Assembly: GCF_001424875.1 (NCBI RefSeq)
Contig: NZ_LMCT01000045.1
Span: 108-64,107, forward strand
Direction: 5' to 3'
From: Kitasatospora sp. Root107
GTDB taxonomy: Bacteria; Actinomycetota; Actinomycetes; Streptomycetales; Streptomycetaceae
Length of the DNA: 64,000 nt
The position numbers were made by a program, and so were the translations under genes. The notes below the pieces were generated by a model. The model was not told where the DNA came from and did no database searches. It saw only the letters and a list, made by a program, of their open reading frames with translations. Positions 18,289 through 27,598 of this stretch are shown one piece after another; the first letter of the stretch is position 1; each line of letters starts with the position of its first letter.

Positions 18289-18942
18289 GTGCGTACTCAC
18301 ATCGTCTGGGACTGGAACGGCACCCTGCTGCACGACATGGCAGCGGTGGTGGAGGCCAGCAATGCCGCCTTCGCCACGCTCGGGGTGGCGCCGATCACCG
18401 TGCAGCAGTACCGGGAGCTGTACTGCTTCCCGATACCGAAGTTCTACGAGCTGCTGCTCGGCCGGGAGCCGAGCGCGAACGAGTGGCTGGTGCTGGACGC
18501 CGCCTTCCAGGACCGGTACGAGGAACTCAGCGACGCCTGCGGTCTGACCGAGGGCGCGGCCGAGCTGCTGACGGGGTGGCAGGCGGCCGGCCGCAGCCAG
18601 TCGCTGCTGTCGATGCACGAACACCACCGGCTGGTGCCGCAGGTCCGGGCCCGGGGCATCGAGGAGCACTTCGTCCGGGTGGACGGCCGGGTCGGCGAGT
18701 CGTACGGGACCGGCAAGACCGACTACCTGCGGCAGCACCTGGCGGCGCTGAACGCGGACCCGGCGCACACCGTGCTGATCGGTGACGCGGCGGACGACGC
18801 GGTGGCCGCGAAGAACGCCGGGGCGCACGCGGTGCTGTACACCGGCGGTTCGCACACCCGGGAGAAGCTGGAGCCGCTCGGCGTCCCGGTGGTCGACTCG
18901 CTGGCCGAAGCGGTGCGGCTGGCCGAGCGGATCGTGGTGTGA
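18289..18942 (+). CDS. HAD-superfamily hydrolase, phosphoglycolate phosphatase-like
   Basis: GTG 18289 is chosen because the preceding in-frame 70 codons read through AT-rich promoter DNA and the family N-terminus (THIVWDWNGTLLHD) starts here. The product is 217 residues. Motif I is DWNGT, so the nucleophilic Asp is present but the usual Asp at +2 is Asn. The cap domain follows. Motif III Lys is probably in GTGKTDYL, and motif IV is IGDAADDAVAAKNAG. The substrate is unknown. It precedes pruA by 86 bp on the same strand. Confidence is high for the superfamily, low for substrate. Confidence 0.85.
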   Translation: MRTHIVWDWNGTLLHDMAAVVEASNAAFATLGVAPITVQQYRELYCFPIPKFYELLLGREPSANEWLVLDAAFQDRYEELSDACGLTEGAAELLTGWQAAGRSQSLLSMHEHHRLVPQVRARGIEEHFVRVDGRVGESYGTGKTDYLRQHLAALNADPAHTVLIGDAADDAVAAKNAGAHAVLYTGGSHTREKLEPLGVPVVDSLAEAVRLAERIVV

Positions 18943-19028
18943 GCCACGTCGGTTAGGGCGTGTCAGCTGCGGCGATTCGGTTGACGGGTGGTCAGGCTGG
19001 GGGCTGAGCGGAAGAGAGTGAGCCAGCC

Positions 19029-20660
19029 ATGCCCATCGACGCAGTCACCCAGGTCCCCGAGCCGGTCAACGAGCCCGTGCGCGGCTATGCCCCAGGCAGC
19101 CCCGAGCGGGACCGGCTGGAGCGCAGACTGGACGAACTGGCGGCGGAGCAGATCCCGCTGCCGATGACCATCGGCGGTGAGCAGCGGTTCGGCTCCGGCG
19201 AGCGGACCGACGTGGTGCAGCCGCACCACCACGCCGCCAAGCTCGGCCTACTGGGCAACGCCACCCGGGAGGACGCCAGGCTCGCGGTGGACGCCGCGCT
19301 GGCGGCCGGGGCCGACTGGCGCGCGCTCTCCTTCGACGACCGGGCCGCGGTCTTCCTGCGGGCCGCCGACCTGCTGGCCGGGCCGTGGCGGGAGACGGTG
19401 GCGGCGGCCACCATGCTCGGCCAGTCCAAGACCGTGCAGCAGGCGGAGATCGACGCCCCCTGCGAGCTGGTCGACTTCTGGCGGTTCAACGTGCACTTCG
19501 CCCGGCAGATCCTGGCCGAGCAGCCGAAGTCTTCGCCGGGGGTGTGGAACCGCACCGACCACCGCCCGCTGGAGGGCTTCGTCTACGCGGTCACCCCGTT
19601 CAACTTCACCGCCATCGCGGGCAACCTGCCGACCGCGCCCGCGCTGATGGGCAACACCGTGGTCTGGAAGCCCGCGCCCACCCAGACCCTGGCGGCCCAT
19701 CACCTGATGCGCCTGCTGGAGGCGGCCGGGCTGCCGCCAGGGGTGATCAACCTGGTGACCGGCGACGGCCAGGCGCTCTCCCAGGTCGCGCTGGCCGACC
19801 CGGCGCTGGCCGGGCTGCACTTCACCGGCTCGACCGCCACCTTCCAGTCGCTCTGGCGCACCATCGGCAGCAACATCGGCTCGTACCGGAGCTACCCGAG
19901 GATCGTCGGCGAGACGGGCGGCAAGGACTTCCTGGTCGCGCACCGCTCGGCCGACCCGGACGTGCTGCGCACCGCGCTGCTCCGGGGCGCCTTCGAGTAC
20001 CAGGGGCAGAAGTGCTCGGCGCTGTCCCGGGCGTACCTGCCACGGAGCCTCTGGCAGAAGATCAAGGACGAGTTCCTGGCCGAGGTGGACGCGCTCACCG
20101 TCGGCGACGTCAGCGACCTGTCCAACTTCATGGGCGCGCTGATCGACGCCAAGGCGTACGCCCGGGTGACCGCCGCGATCGACCGGGCGGTGGCCGACCC
20201 GACGGTGGAGCTGGCGGCCGGCGGCCAGTACGACGACGCGATCGGATGGTTCGTCAGGCCGACGGTGCTGGTCAGCTCCGACCACCGGAACGAGATCTTC
20301 AGCCAGGAGTACTTCGGCCCGGTGCTGGCCGTGCACGTCTACGAGGACTCGCGCTGGGACGACGTGCTGAACCGGGTCGACTCCGGTGCCCCGTACGGGC
20401 TGACCGGCGCGGTGATCGCCACCGACCGGTACGCGATCGCGCAGGCGATGGAGCGGCTGCGGTTCGCGGCGGGCAACTTCTACGTCAACGACAAGCCGAC
20501 CGGCGCGGTGGTCGGCCAGCAGCCGTTCGGCGGCGGCCGGGCCTCGGGTACGAACGACAAGGCGGGCGCCGGGCAGAACCTGCTGCGCTGGACCTCGGCC
20601 CGGTCGATCAAGGAGACCTTCGTGCCGCCGACCGAGTACGGCTATCCGCACATGGGCTGA
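19029..20660 (+). CDS. pruA: 1-pyrroline-5-carboxylate dehydrogenase
   Basis: A 543-residue aldehyde dehydrogenase that oxidises L-glutamate gamma-semialdehyde to glutamate with NAD, the second step of proline catabolism. The family layout is complete: NAD-binding PFNFTAIAGNL, general base E295 in VGETGGKD, catalytic C329 in GQKCSALSRAYLP, and C-terminal QQPFGGGRASGTNDKAG. Length matches stand-alone PruA rather than the PutA fusion; no proline dehydrogenase gene is in the window. ATG 19029 follows a GAGAGTGAG purine run. The next gene on the same strand is a glutamate dehydrogenase, so the pair would carry proline carbon on to 2-oxoglutarate. Confidence 0.95.
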   Translation: MPIDAVTQVPEPVNEPVRGYAPGSPERDRLERRLDELAAEQIPLPMTIGGEQRFGSGERTDVVQPHHHAAKLGLLGNATREDARLAVDAALAAGADWRALSFDDRAAVFLRAADLLAGPWRETVAAATMLGQSKTVQQAEIDAPCELVDFWRFNVHFARQILAEQPKSSPGVWNRTDHRPLEGFVYAVTPFNFTAIAGNLPTAPALMGNTVVWKPAPTQTLAAHHLMRLLEAAGLPPGVINLVTGDGQALSQVALADPALAGLHFTGSTATFQSLWRTIGSNIGSYRSYPRIVGETGGKDFLVAHRSADPDVLRTALLRGAFEYQGQKCSALSRAYLPRSLWQKIKDEFLAEVDALTVGDVSDLSNFMGALIDAKAYARVTAAIDRAVADPTVELAAGGQYDDAIGWFVRPTVLVSSDHRNEIFSQEYFGPVLAVHVYEDSRWDDVLNRVDSGAPYGLTGAVIATDRYAIAQAMERLRFAAGNFYVNDKPTGAVVGQQPFGGGRASGTNDKAGAGQNLLRWTSARSIKETFVPPTEYGYPHMG

Positions 20661-20933
20661 GGACGGATTGGACAAGGTGTCCAGGACGGGCCGATCTTCC
20701 TACGGGTTTGCTCCTCCATGTCCCCTGACACCTTCGTTTCCTCCGGTTAGGCTGACTGGCGTCGTCGGGTTTCGGTCGCAGGCCAAACATCCCTAGTACC
20801 CGGACGGACGTCGCTTCATGCGTGCCATGAGCGGTTTTCCTCCGATGCTGCGGGAGGATTGCGAGCAGACCCGGCGGTTGAGACCAAGCCATCACCGAGT
20901 CACGCAACGGCGCGCGACAGGAGCCAAACAGCC

Positions 20934-23900
20934 ATGCAGACCAAGCTGGACGCAGCCAAGGCCGAACTGCTCACCAAGGCAGCACACGCCGCTGAGAACA
21001 GCCAGGTGGGGGGAGCGGCGCCAGGGGAAGGTCTGAGCAACGGCGCTCTGGCCGCGTACCTGCACCACTACTACCTCCACACCGCCCCCGAGGACCTGGT
21101 GGACCGGGACCCGGTCGACGTCTACGGCGCCGCCGCCTCCCAGTACCGGCTGGGTCTCAAGCGGCCCCAGGGCACCGCCGAGGTCCGGGTGTACACCCCG
21201 ACCGTCGAGGAGAACGGGTGGTCCTGCGGCCACACCGTGGTCGAGGTGGTCACCGACGACATGCCCTTCCTGGTCGACTCGGTCACCAACGAGCTGACCC
21301 GGCAGGACCGCGGCATCCACGTGGTGATCCACCCTCAGCTGGCAGTGCGCCGTGACATCACCGGCAAGCTGCTGGAGATCCTCGACCTGGACGCCTGCTC
21401 GCGCAGCCAGGCGGCCGGCGCCGAGTGGCCCGCCGACGCCACCGTCGAGTCCTGGATGCACATCGAGATCGACCGGGAGACCGACCGCGAGGACCTGCGC
21501 GCGATCGAGACCGGTCTGCGCCGGGTGCTGGGCGACGTCCGCGAGGTGGTCGAGGACTGGGCGAAGATGCGCGACTCCGCGCTGCGCCTGGCCGACGAGC
21601 TCGCCGAGGTGCCCCCGGCCCACCTGTCCGAGCAGGAGGTCGGCGAGGCCTGGGAGCTGATGCGCTGGCTGGCCGACGACAAGTTCACCTTCCTCGGCTA
21701 CCGCGAGTACGACCTGGCCGAGCACCAGGGCGAGGAGGTGCTGCGGGCCGTCCCCGGCACCGGGCTCGGCATCCTGCGCTCCGACCCGCTCAGCCACGAC
21801 ACCGACCACCACCCGGTCTCCGAGGCGTTCGGCCGGATGACCGCGCCGGTCCGGGCCAAGGCGCACGAGAAGAAGCTGCTGGTCCTCACCAAGGCCAACA
21901 GCAAGGCCACCGTGCACCGCCCCGCGTACCTGGACTACGTCGGCGTGAAGAAGTTCGACGCCCAGGGCAACGTGATCGGCGAGCGCCGCTTTCTCGGCCT
22001 GTTCTCCTCCGCCGCGTACACCGAGTCGGTCACCCGGATCCCGGTGGTCCGCCGCAAGGTGCAGGAGGTGCTGGCCGGTTCGGGCTTCTCCGGCGAGAGC
22101 CACGACGGGCGCGACCTGCTGCAGATCCTGGAGACCTTCCCCCGGGACGAGATCTTCCAGACCCCGGCCGAGCAGCTGCTCTCCATCGCCACCAGCGTGC
22201 TCTACCTGCAGGAGCGCCGCCGGCTGCGGCTGTTCCTCCGTCAGGACGAGTACGGGCGCTACTTCTCCGCGCTGATCTACCTGCCGCGCGACCGCTACAC
22301 CACGCGGATCCGGCTCCGGCTGATGGAGCTCCTCAAGCAGGAGCTGAACGGCGACAACATCGAGTACTCGGTGTGGTCCACCGAGTCGGTGCTGACCCGA
22401 CTGCACTTCGTGGTCCGGGTCGCCAAGGGCAGCGAACTGCCCAGCCTGACCGACGCCGAGATCGAGCGGATCGAGTCCAAGCTGGCCGAGGCCGCCCGGT
22501 TCTGGATGGACGGCTTCAACGACCAGCTCCACATCGAGCTGGGCGAGGAGCGCGCCGCCGAGCTCGGCCGCCGCTACGGCAACGCCTTCCCGGACGGCTA
22601 CCGCGCCGACTTCCCGCCGCGCACCGCGGTCGCCGACCTCAAGCAGATCGAGTCGCTGAGCGGCGAGGGCGACTTCCGCCTGAACCTGTACCAGCCGGTC
22701 GGCGCGGGTGACGACGAGCGCCGGTTCAAGATCTACCGGGTCGGCGGCCCGATCTCGCTGACCGAGGTGCTCCCGGTGCTCCAGCGCCTGGGCGTCGAGG
22801 TGCTGGACGAGCGCCCGTACGCGCTCACCCGCGAGGACGGCACCAAGGCCTGGGTCTACGACTTCGGGCTGCGGCTGCACGAGGCGACCACCCTCACCGA
22901 GGAGGCCCGCGAGCGCTTCCAGGACACCTTCTCGGCCACCTGGACCGGCAAGGCGGAGAACGACGGCTTCAACGAGCTGATCCTCAGCGCCGGGCTGACC
23001 TGGCGTCAGGCCGTGGTGCTGCGCGCCTACGCCAAGTACCTCCGGCAGGCCGGGAGCACCTTCTCCCAGGACTACATGGAGGACGCGCTCCGCAACAACA
23101 TCCACTCCACCCGGCTGCTGGTCAACCTCTTCGAGGCCCGGCTCAGCCCCGGCCACCAGCTCGGTGCGGCCGAGCTGACCGAGGGCATCCTGGAGGAGCT
23201 GACCGGCGCGCTGGACGAGGTCGTCTCGCTGGACGAGGACCGCATCCTGCGCTCCTTCCTGCACCTGATCAAGGCCACCCTGCGGACCAACTTCTTCCAG
23301 CACGCCGAGGACGGCGACTGGCACTCCTACGTGTCGATGAAGTTCGACCCGAAGGCCATCCCGGACCTGCCCGCGCCCCGCCCGGCCTTCGAGATCTGGG
23401 TCTACTCGCCCCGGGTCGAGGGCGTGCACCTGCGCTTCGGCAAGGTCGCCCGCGGCGGTCTGCGCTGGTCCGACCGGCGCGAGGACTTCCGGACCGAGAT
23501 CCTCGGCCTGGTCAAGGCCCAGATGGTCAAGAACACCGTGATCGTCCCGGTCGGCGCCAAGGGCGGTTTCGTCGCCAAGCAGCTCCCCGACCCGTCGGTG
23601 GACCGGGACGCCTGGTTCGCCGAGGGCATCGCCTCGTACAAGACCTTCATCTCGGCGCTGCTCGACATCACCGACAACCTGAAGGCCGGCGATGTCGTTC
23701 ACCCCGTCGACGTGGTCCGCCACGACGAGGACGACACCTACCTGGTGGTCGCCGCCGACAAGGGCACCGCGACCTTCTCCGACATCGCCAACGGCGTGGC
23801 GGAGTCCTACGGCTTCTGGCTCGGCGACGCGTTCGCCTCCGGCGGCTCGGCCGGGTACGACCACAAGGGCATGGGCATCACGGCGCGCGGCGCCTGGGAG

Positions 23901-25874
23901 TCCGTCAAGCGCAACTTCCGCGAGCTGGGCGTCGACACCCAGTCCGAGGACTTCACCGTGGTCGGCATCGGCGACATGTCCGGTGACGTGTTCGGTAACG
24001 GCATGCTGCTCAGTGAGCACATCCGGCTGCTGGCCGCCTTCGACCACCGGCACATCTTCCTCGACCCGAACCCGGACGCGGCGGTCTCCTACGCCGAGCG
24101 CCGCCGGCTGTTCGACGTGCCGCGCAGCTCCTGGGACGACTACGACAAGTCGCTGATCTCGGCCGGCGGCGGGATCTTCCCGCGGAGCGCCAAGTCGATC
24201 CAGCTGACCGCCCAGGTCCGCGAGCGGCTCGGCATCACCGAGTCCAAGCTGACCCCGGCCGAGCTGATGAAGGCGATCCTGCAGGCCCCGGTGGACCTGT
24301 TCTGGAACGGCGGCATCGGCACCTACATCAAGGCCACCGCCGAGACCAACGCCGAGGTCGGTGACAAGGCCAACGACGCGATCCGGGTCAACGGCGGCCA
24401 GGTCCGGGCACGCGTGGTCGGCGAGGGCGGCAACCTCGGCTGCACCCAGCTCGGCCGGATCGAGTACGCGGCGACCGGCGGCCCCGAGGGCACCGGCGGC
24501 TGGATCAACACCGACGCGATCGACAACTCGGCCGGGGTGGACACCTCGGACCACGAGGTCAACATCAAGATCCTGCTCAACCAGGTGGTCGCCGACGGCG
24601 ACATGACGGTCAAGCAGCGCAACAAGCTGCTCGCCGAGATGACCGACGAGGTCGGCCACCTGGTGCTGCGCAACAACTACGCGCAGAACGTGGTGCTGGC
24701 CAACGCGGTCGCCCAGGCCGCCTCGATGGTCGACGTGCACGCCCGGATGATCAACCGGCTGGAGGCCGACGGCCAGCTCGACCGGGGCATCGAGTTCCTG
24801 CCGACGGACCGTCAGATCCGGGAGCGCCAGCAGAGCGGCCGCGGGCTCTCGCAGCCCGAGCTGTCGGTGCTGCTCGCCTACACCAAGATCACCCTGGCCG
24901 ACCAGCTGCTGGCCACCGAGCTCCCCGACGACCCGTACTTCCGCACCGCGCTGCACGAGTACTTCCCGAGCGCGCTCCGGGTGAAGTTCGCCGAGGCGAT
25001 CGACAACCACCCGCTGCGCCGCGAGATCATCACCACCCTGATCGTCAACGACACGATCAACCGCGGCGGTTGCACCTTCGCGTTCCGGCTCCGCGAGGAG
25101 ACCGGCGCCACCATGGAGGAGATCGCCCGGACCCACGCGGCGGCGCGCGCGGTCTTCGGCCTGGAGCGGATCTGGGGCGAGATCGAGGGCCTGGACAACG
25201 TGGTGCCGGCCCGGGTGCAGACCAAGATGCGGCTGCACACCCGGCGGCTGGTCGAGCGGGCCACCCGGTGGATGCTCAACAACCGCCGCCAGCCGCTGGA
25301 CATCGCGGAGAACATCGCGTTCTTCCAGGGCCGGGTCAACCAGGTCTGGGACAGCCTGCCCAAGCCGCTCCGCGGCGAGGACCTGGCCTGGTTCGAGCTG
25401 ATCCAGCGGGAGTTGGCCGCAGCCGGTGTGCCGGACGAGCTGGCCGGCCGGATCGCCGGACTCTCCTCGGCCTTCCCGACCCTGGACATCGTCGGCGTCG
25501 CGGACCGCAACGGCGCCGAGGTGACCGACGTCGCCGAGCTCTACTACGACCTCGCCGACCGGCTCCAGATCACCCACCTGCTGGACCGGATCATCGAACT
25601 GCCGCGCACCGACCGGTGGTCCTCGATGGCCCGGGCGGCGATCCGCGAGGACCTGTTCGCGGCGCACGCGGCCCTCACCGCCGACATCCTCTCCTGTGGC
25701 CCCGAGGGCGCCTCGCCGGAGGAGCGGTACGCGGCCTGGGCGGAGCTCAACTCCACCCTGCTGAGCCGGGCCAAGACCACCCTCGACGACATAAGGGGTT
25801 CGGACAAGTACGAGCTGTCCAGCCTCTCGGTCGCGATGCGGGTGATCCGTACGCTGCTGCGCACCACGCGCTGA
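20934..25874 (+). CDS. NAD-specific glutamate dehydrogenase, large type
   Basis: A 1,646-residue protein of the very large bacterial NAD-GDH family (about 180 kDa), first characterised in Streptomyces clavuligerus. ATG 20934 is preferred to an in-frame upstream start because CAGGAG lies 10 bases before it. The N-terminal third carries the regulatory ACT-like modules. The catalytic domain includes RGGLRWSDRREDFRTEILGL and the lysine K876 in VIVPVGAKGGFV, followed by the Rossmann part with GIGDMSGDVFGNGMLLS. It deaminates glutamate to 2-oxoglutarate and ammonia, a catabolic role consistent with pruA upstream. It has its own 273-bp upstream region and a strong terminator, so it is probably a single-gene unit. 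Confidence 0.95.
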   Translation: MQTKLDAAKAELLTKAAHAAENSQVGGAAPGEGLSNGALAAYLHHYYLHTAPEDLVDRDPVDVYGAAASQYRLGLKRPQGTAEVRVYTPTVEENGWSCGHTVVEVVTDDMPFLVDSVTNELTRQDRGIHVVIHPQLAVRRDITGKLLEILDLDACSRSQAAGAEWPADATVESWMHIEIDRETDREDLRAIETGLRRVLGDVREVVEDWAKMRDSALRLADELAEVPPAHLSEQEVGEAWELMRWLADDKFTFLGYREYDLAEHQGEEVLRAVPGTGLGILRSDPLSHDTDHHPVSEAFGRMTAPVRAKAHEKKLLVLTKANSKATVHRPAYLDYVGVKKFDAQGNVIGERRFLGLFSSAAYTESVTRIPVVRRKVQEVLAGSGFSGESHDGRDLLQILETFPRDEIFQTPAEQLLSIATSVLYLQERRRLRLFLRQDEYGRYFSALIYLPRDRYTTRIRLRLMELLKQELNGDNIEYSVWSTESVLTRLHFVVRVAKGSELPSLTDAEIERIESKLAEAARFWMDGFNDQLHIELGEERAAELGRRYGNAFPDGYRADFPPRTAVADLKQIESLSGEGDFRLNLYQPVGAGDDERRFKIYRVGGPISLTEVLPVLQRLGVEVLDERPYALTREDGTKAWVYDFGLRLHEATTLTEEARERFQDTFSATWTGKAENDGFNELILSAGLTWRQAVVLRAYAKYLRQAGSTFSQDYMEDALRNNIHSTRLLVNLFEARLSPGHQLGAAELTEGILEELTGALDEVVSLDEDRILRSFLHLIKATLRTNFFQHAEDGDWHSYVSMKFDPKAIPDLPAPRPAFEIWVYSPRVEGVHLRFGKVARGGLRWSDRREDFRTEILGLVKAQMVKNTVIVPVGAKGGFVAKQLPDPSVDRDAWFAEGIASYKTFISALLDITDNLKAGDVVHPVDVVRHDEDDTYLVVAADKGTATFSDIANGVAESYGFWLGDAFASGGSAGYDHKGMGITARGAWESVKRNFRELGVDTQSEDFTVVGIGDMSGDVFGNGMLLSEHIRLLAAFDHRHIFLDPNPDAAVSYAERRRLFDVPRSSWDDYDKSLISAGGGIFPRSAKSIQLTAQVRERLGITESKLTPAELMKAILQAPVDLFWNGGIGTYIKATAETNAEVGDKANDAIRVNGGQVRARVVGEGGNLGCTQLGRIEYAATGGPEGTGGWINTDAIDNSAGVDTSDHEVNIKILLNQVVADGDMTVKQRNKLLAEMTDEVGHLVLRNNYAQNVVLANAVAQAASMVDVHARMINRLEADGQLDRGIEFLPTDRQIRERQQSGRGLSQPELSVLLAYTKITLADQLLATELPDDPYFRTALHEYFPSALRVKFAEAIDNHPLRREIITTLIVNDTINRGGCTFAFRLREETGATMEEIARTHAAARAVFGLERIWGEIEGLDNVVPARVQTKMRLHTRRLVERATRWMLNNRRQPLDIAENIAFFQGRVNQVWDSLPKPLRGEDLAWFELIQRELAAAGVPDELAGRIAGLSSAFPTLDIVGVADRNGAEVTDVAELYYDLADRLQITHLLDRIIELPRTDRWSSMARAAIREDLFAAHAALTADILSCGPEGASPEERYAAWAELNSTLLSRAKTTLDDIRGSDKYELSSLSVAMRVIRTLLRTTR

Positions 25875-25884
25875 CCGGTAGGTG

Positions 25885-25919
25885 AGTGAGGGCGGGACCT
25901 TCGTGGTCCCGCCCTCACT
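25885..25919 (+). terminator. 15-bp perfect hairpin with T tail
   Basis: AGTGAGGGCGGGACC (25885-25899) pairs with GGTCCCGCCCTCACT (25905-25919) around TTCGT, followed by TTTTC. Classic intrinsic terminator for the glutamate dehydrogenase gene. Confidence 0.9.
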
Positions 25920-25961
25920 TTTCTGTGTGGAACCCGCGGGCGCGAGCGGACAGGTAGGGGC

Positions 25962-26579
25962 GTGGAACTGTCACTGCGGTCCCGGCTGCGCGCCGGAGAC
26001 CAGAGCGCGTTCGGGGAGCTCTTCGATGACCATGCGCAAGGGGTGTACCGGTACGCCGTACGGGCGCTGGGGGACTGGGCCGCCGCCGAGGATGCCGTCT
26101 CGCTGACCTTCCTGGAGGCCTGGCGGCTGCGCGCCAAGCTGGACCAGGACGGCGACTCGGTGCGGCCCTGGCTGTTCGGGATCGCCACCAACGTGCTGCG
26201 CAACACCGCGCGGGCGGCCCGTCGGCACCGGGCGGCGCTGGCCCGGCTGCCGGACCGGGACGTGGTGCCCGACTTCGCGGACGAGCTGGTCGGGCGGCTC
26301 GACGACAGTGCCCGGCTGGCCGCCGCCCGGCGGGCGCTGGAGCGGCTGCGACGACGGGACCGGGAGGTGTTCCAGCTCTGCGTCCTGGTGGGGCTGGACT
26401 ACGCGGCGGCCGCCGAGGCGCTGGGCGTGCCGGTCGGGACGGTGCGTTCGCGGCTCTCCCGGGCCCGGGCCCGGCTGCGGGAGCTGGCGGCAGAAGAACT
26501 GGTGGAACCCGGCGGGGGCAGCGGACAGGTAGTCAGTGACCGCGTCGAAGCGGTCCGGTCGACACAGGGGAAGAACTGA
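25962..26579 (+). CDS. ECF-type RNA polymerase sigma factor
   Basis: A 205-residue sigma-70 family protein from GTG 25962. Region 2 is at about 8-75 (AFGELFDDHAQGVYRYAVRALGDWAAAEDAVSL) and region 4 at about 125-180, with the helix-turn-helix YAAAAEALGVPVGTVRSRLSRARARL split across its two halves. There is no extra C-terminal SnoaL domain. Its stop overlaps the next gene by four bases (ATGA), so the two are co-translated. That partner is a membrane-anchored CU044_5270-type protein rather than a zinc anti-sigma factor, a common pairing in actinobacteria. Target promoters are not known. Confidence 0.92.
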   Translation: MELSLRSRLRAGDQSAFGELFDDHAQGVYRYAVRALGDWAAAEDAVSLTFLEAWRLRAKLDQDGDSVRPWLFGIATNVLRNTARAARRHRAALARLPDRDVVPDFADELVGRLDDSARLAAARRALERLRRRDREVFQLCVLVGLDYAAAAEALGVPVGTVRSRLSRARARLRELAAEELVEPGGGSGQVVSDRVEAVRSTQGKN

Positions 26580-27550
26580 TGAACCGTGAGCACGAACCGT
26601 TGCTCCCCGCCGACCGCCACCAGCTGTTGAGGGGACATCTGATGAGCGAGATCAACCGGGAGACCGTAGCCAGGAAGCGTCCGGCGCGGCGGTACGGATG
26701 GGTGGCGCTGCCCGCCGTGGTCGGTGGGCTGGCGCTGGTGATGGTGATCGGTACCGGGGGCGGCCAGGCGCCCGGCCGGCCGGCCGTGGTGGCCGGGCCG
26801 GTCGGGTCGCTGTCGCCGACCGCGCACCCCGGGCCGGTGCAGCTGCTCGACCGGATCGCACAGGTCGCGGCGGCCAAGCCGGTCAAGGAGCTGCGGGACA
26901 ACCAGTTCGTCTACGTGAAGTCCCTGGACAAGTTCCCGGAGTTCGGGCGGGACGGGATGATCCACGGCACGCTGCACGAACGGGAGGTCTGGCTCTCGGT
27001 GGACGGCAAGCGGGCCGGCCTGCTGTACGAGCCGAGCACGTTCCGTCCCGGGGTCGATCCCGATGTGAACCCCGATGGCACCATTTCGCTCGACCGGAAC
27101 CTGACCCCGAACATCCAGTCCCCGACTTACCGGTACCTGGCCGGGCTGCCCACCGATCCCAAGGTGCTGCTGCAGAAGATGATCGACGAGCGGAGCGGCA
27201 AGAGCCACACCGAGCAGGACGCCTTCGGGGTCATCGGTGACCTGCTGCGCGAGCAGATCGCGCCGCCCGAGGTGGCCGCGGCGCTGTACCGCGCGGCGGC
27301 CCTGATCGACGGCGTCGAGCTGATCGACAACGTGGCCGACGCCCAGGGCAGGACCGGCGTGGCGGTCGGGCTGACCTCCTCGCTCGGTGTCCGGGTCGAG
27401 TGGGTCTTCGACCGGAGCACTTCCGAGTTCCTCGGCGAACGCCAGGTCGTCGTGCGCGACGGCACCAGCTACGGCAAGCGTGGCGACGTGATCGCCGAGA
27501 CCGCCGTGCTCACCCGGGCCGTCGTCGACAAGGCGGGTGACCGCCCGTGA
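26579..27550 (+). CDS. CU044_5270-family membrane protein, sigma partner
   Basis: A 323-residue protein beginning in the stop of the sigma gene. A short cytoplasmic N-terminus (about 40 residues, containing LLPADRHQLLRGHLMSEI) is followed by one transmembrane helix (about 42-60) and an extracellular domain with VYVKSL, REVWLSVDGKRAGLLYEP and LPTDPKVLLQKM segments typical of the CU044_5270 family. The family function is undetermined; linkage to ECF sigma genes suggests it senses or regulates through the short cytoplasmic tail. No zinc-binding anti-sigma motif is seen. Confidence 0.8.
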   Translation: MNREHEPLLPADRHQLLRGHLMSEINRETVARKRPARRYGWVALPAVVGGLALVMVIGTGGGQAPGRPAVVAGPVGSLSPTAHPGPVQLLDRIAQVAAAKPVKELRDNQFVYVKSLDKFPEFGRDGMIHGTLHEREVWLSVDGKRAGLLYEPSTFRPGVDPDVNPDGTISLDRNLTPNIQSPTYRYLAGLPTDPKVLLQKMIDERSGKSHTEQDAFGVIGDLLREQIAPPEVAAALYRAAALIDGVELIDNVADAQGRTGVAVGLTSSLGVRVEWVFDRSTSEFLGERQVVVRDGTSYGKRGDVIAETAVLTRAVVDKAGDRP

Positions 27551-27551
27551 G

Positions 27552-27584
27552 CTAGGGGCTGTCTCACGTCAGGGCCGCCCCTGG
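27552..27584. terminator. Weak hairpin between convergent genes
   Basis: CTAGGGGC (27552-27559) pairs with GCCCCTGG (27577-27584) with one mismatch, in the 48-bp gap between convergent genes. Plausible but weak terminator. Confidence 0.3.
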
Positions 27585-27598
27585 TGCCGCGCCCGGCA

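Noticed and set aside
20892-25667. 1,591-codon minus-strand frame opposite glutamate dehydrogenase
   Set aside because: It is a GC-driven antisense shadow; the plus strand encodes the full NAD-GDH with ribosome binding site and terminator.
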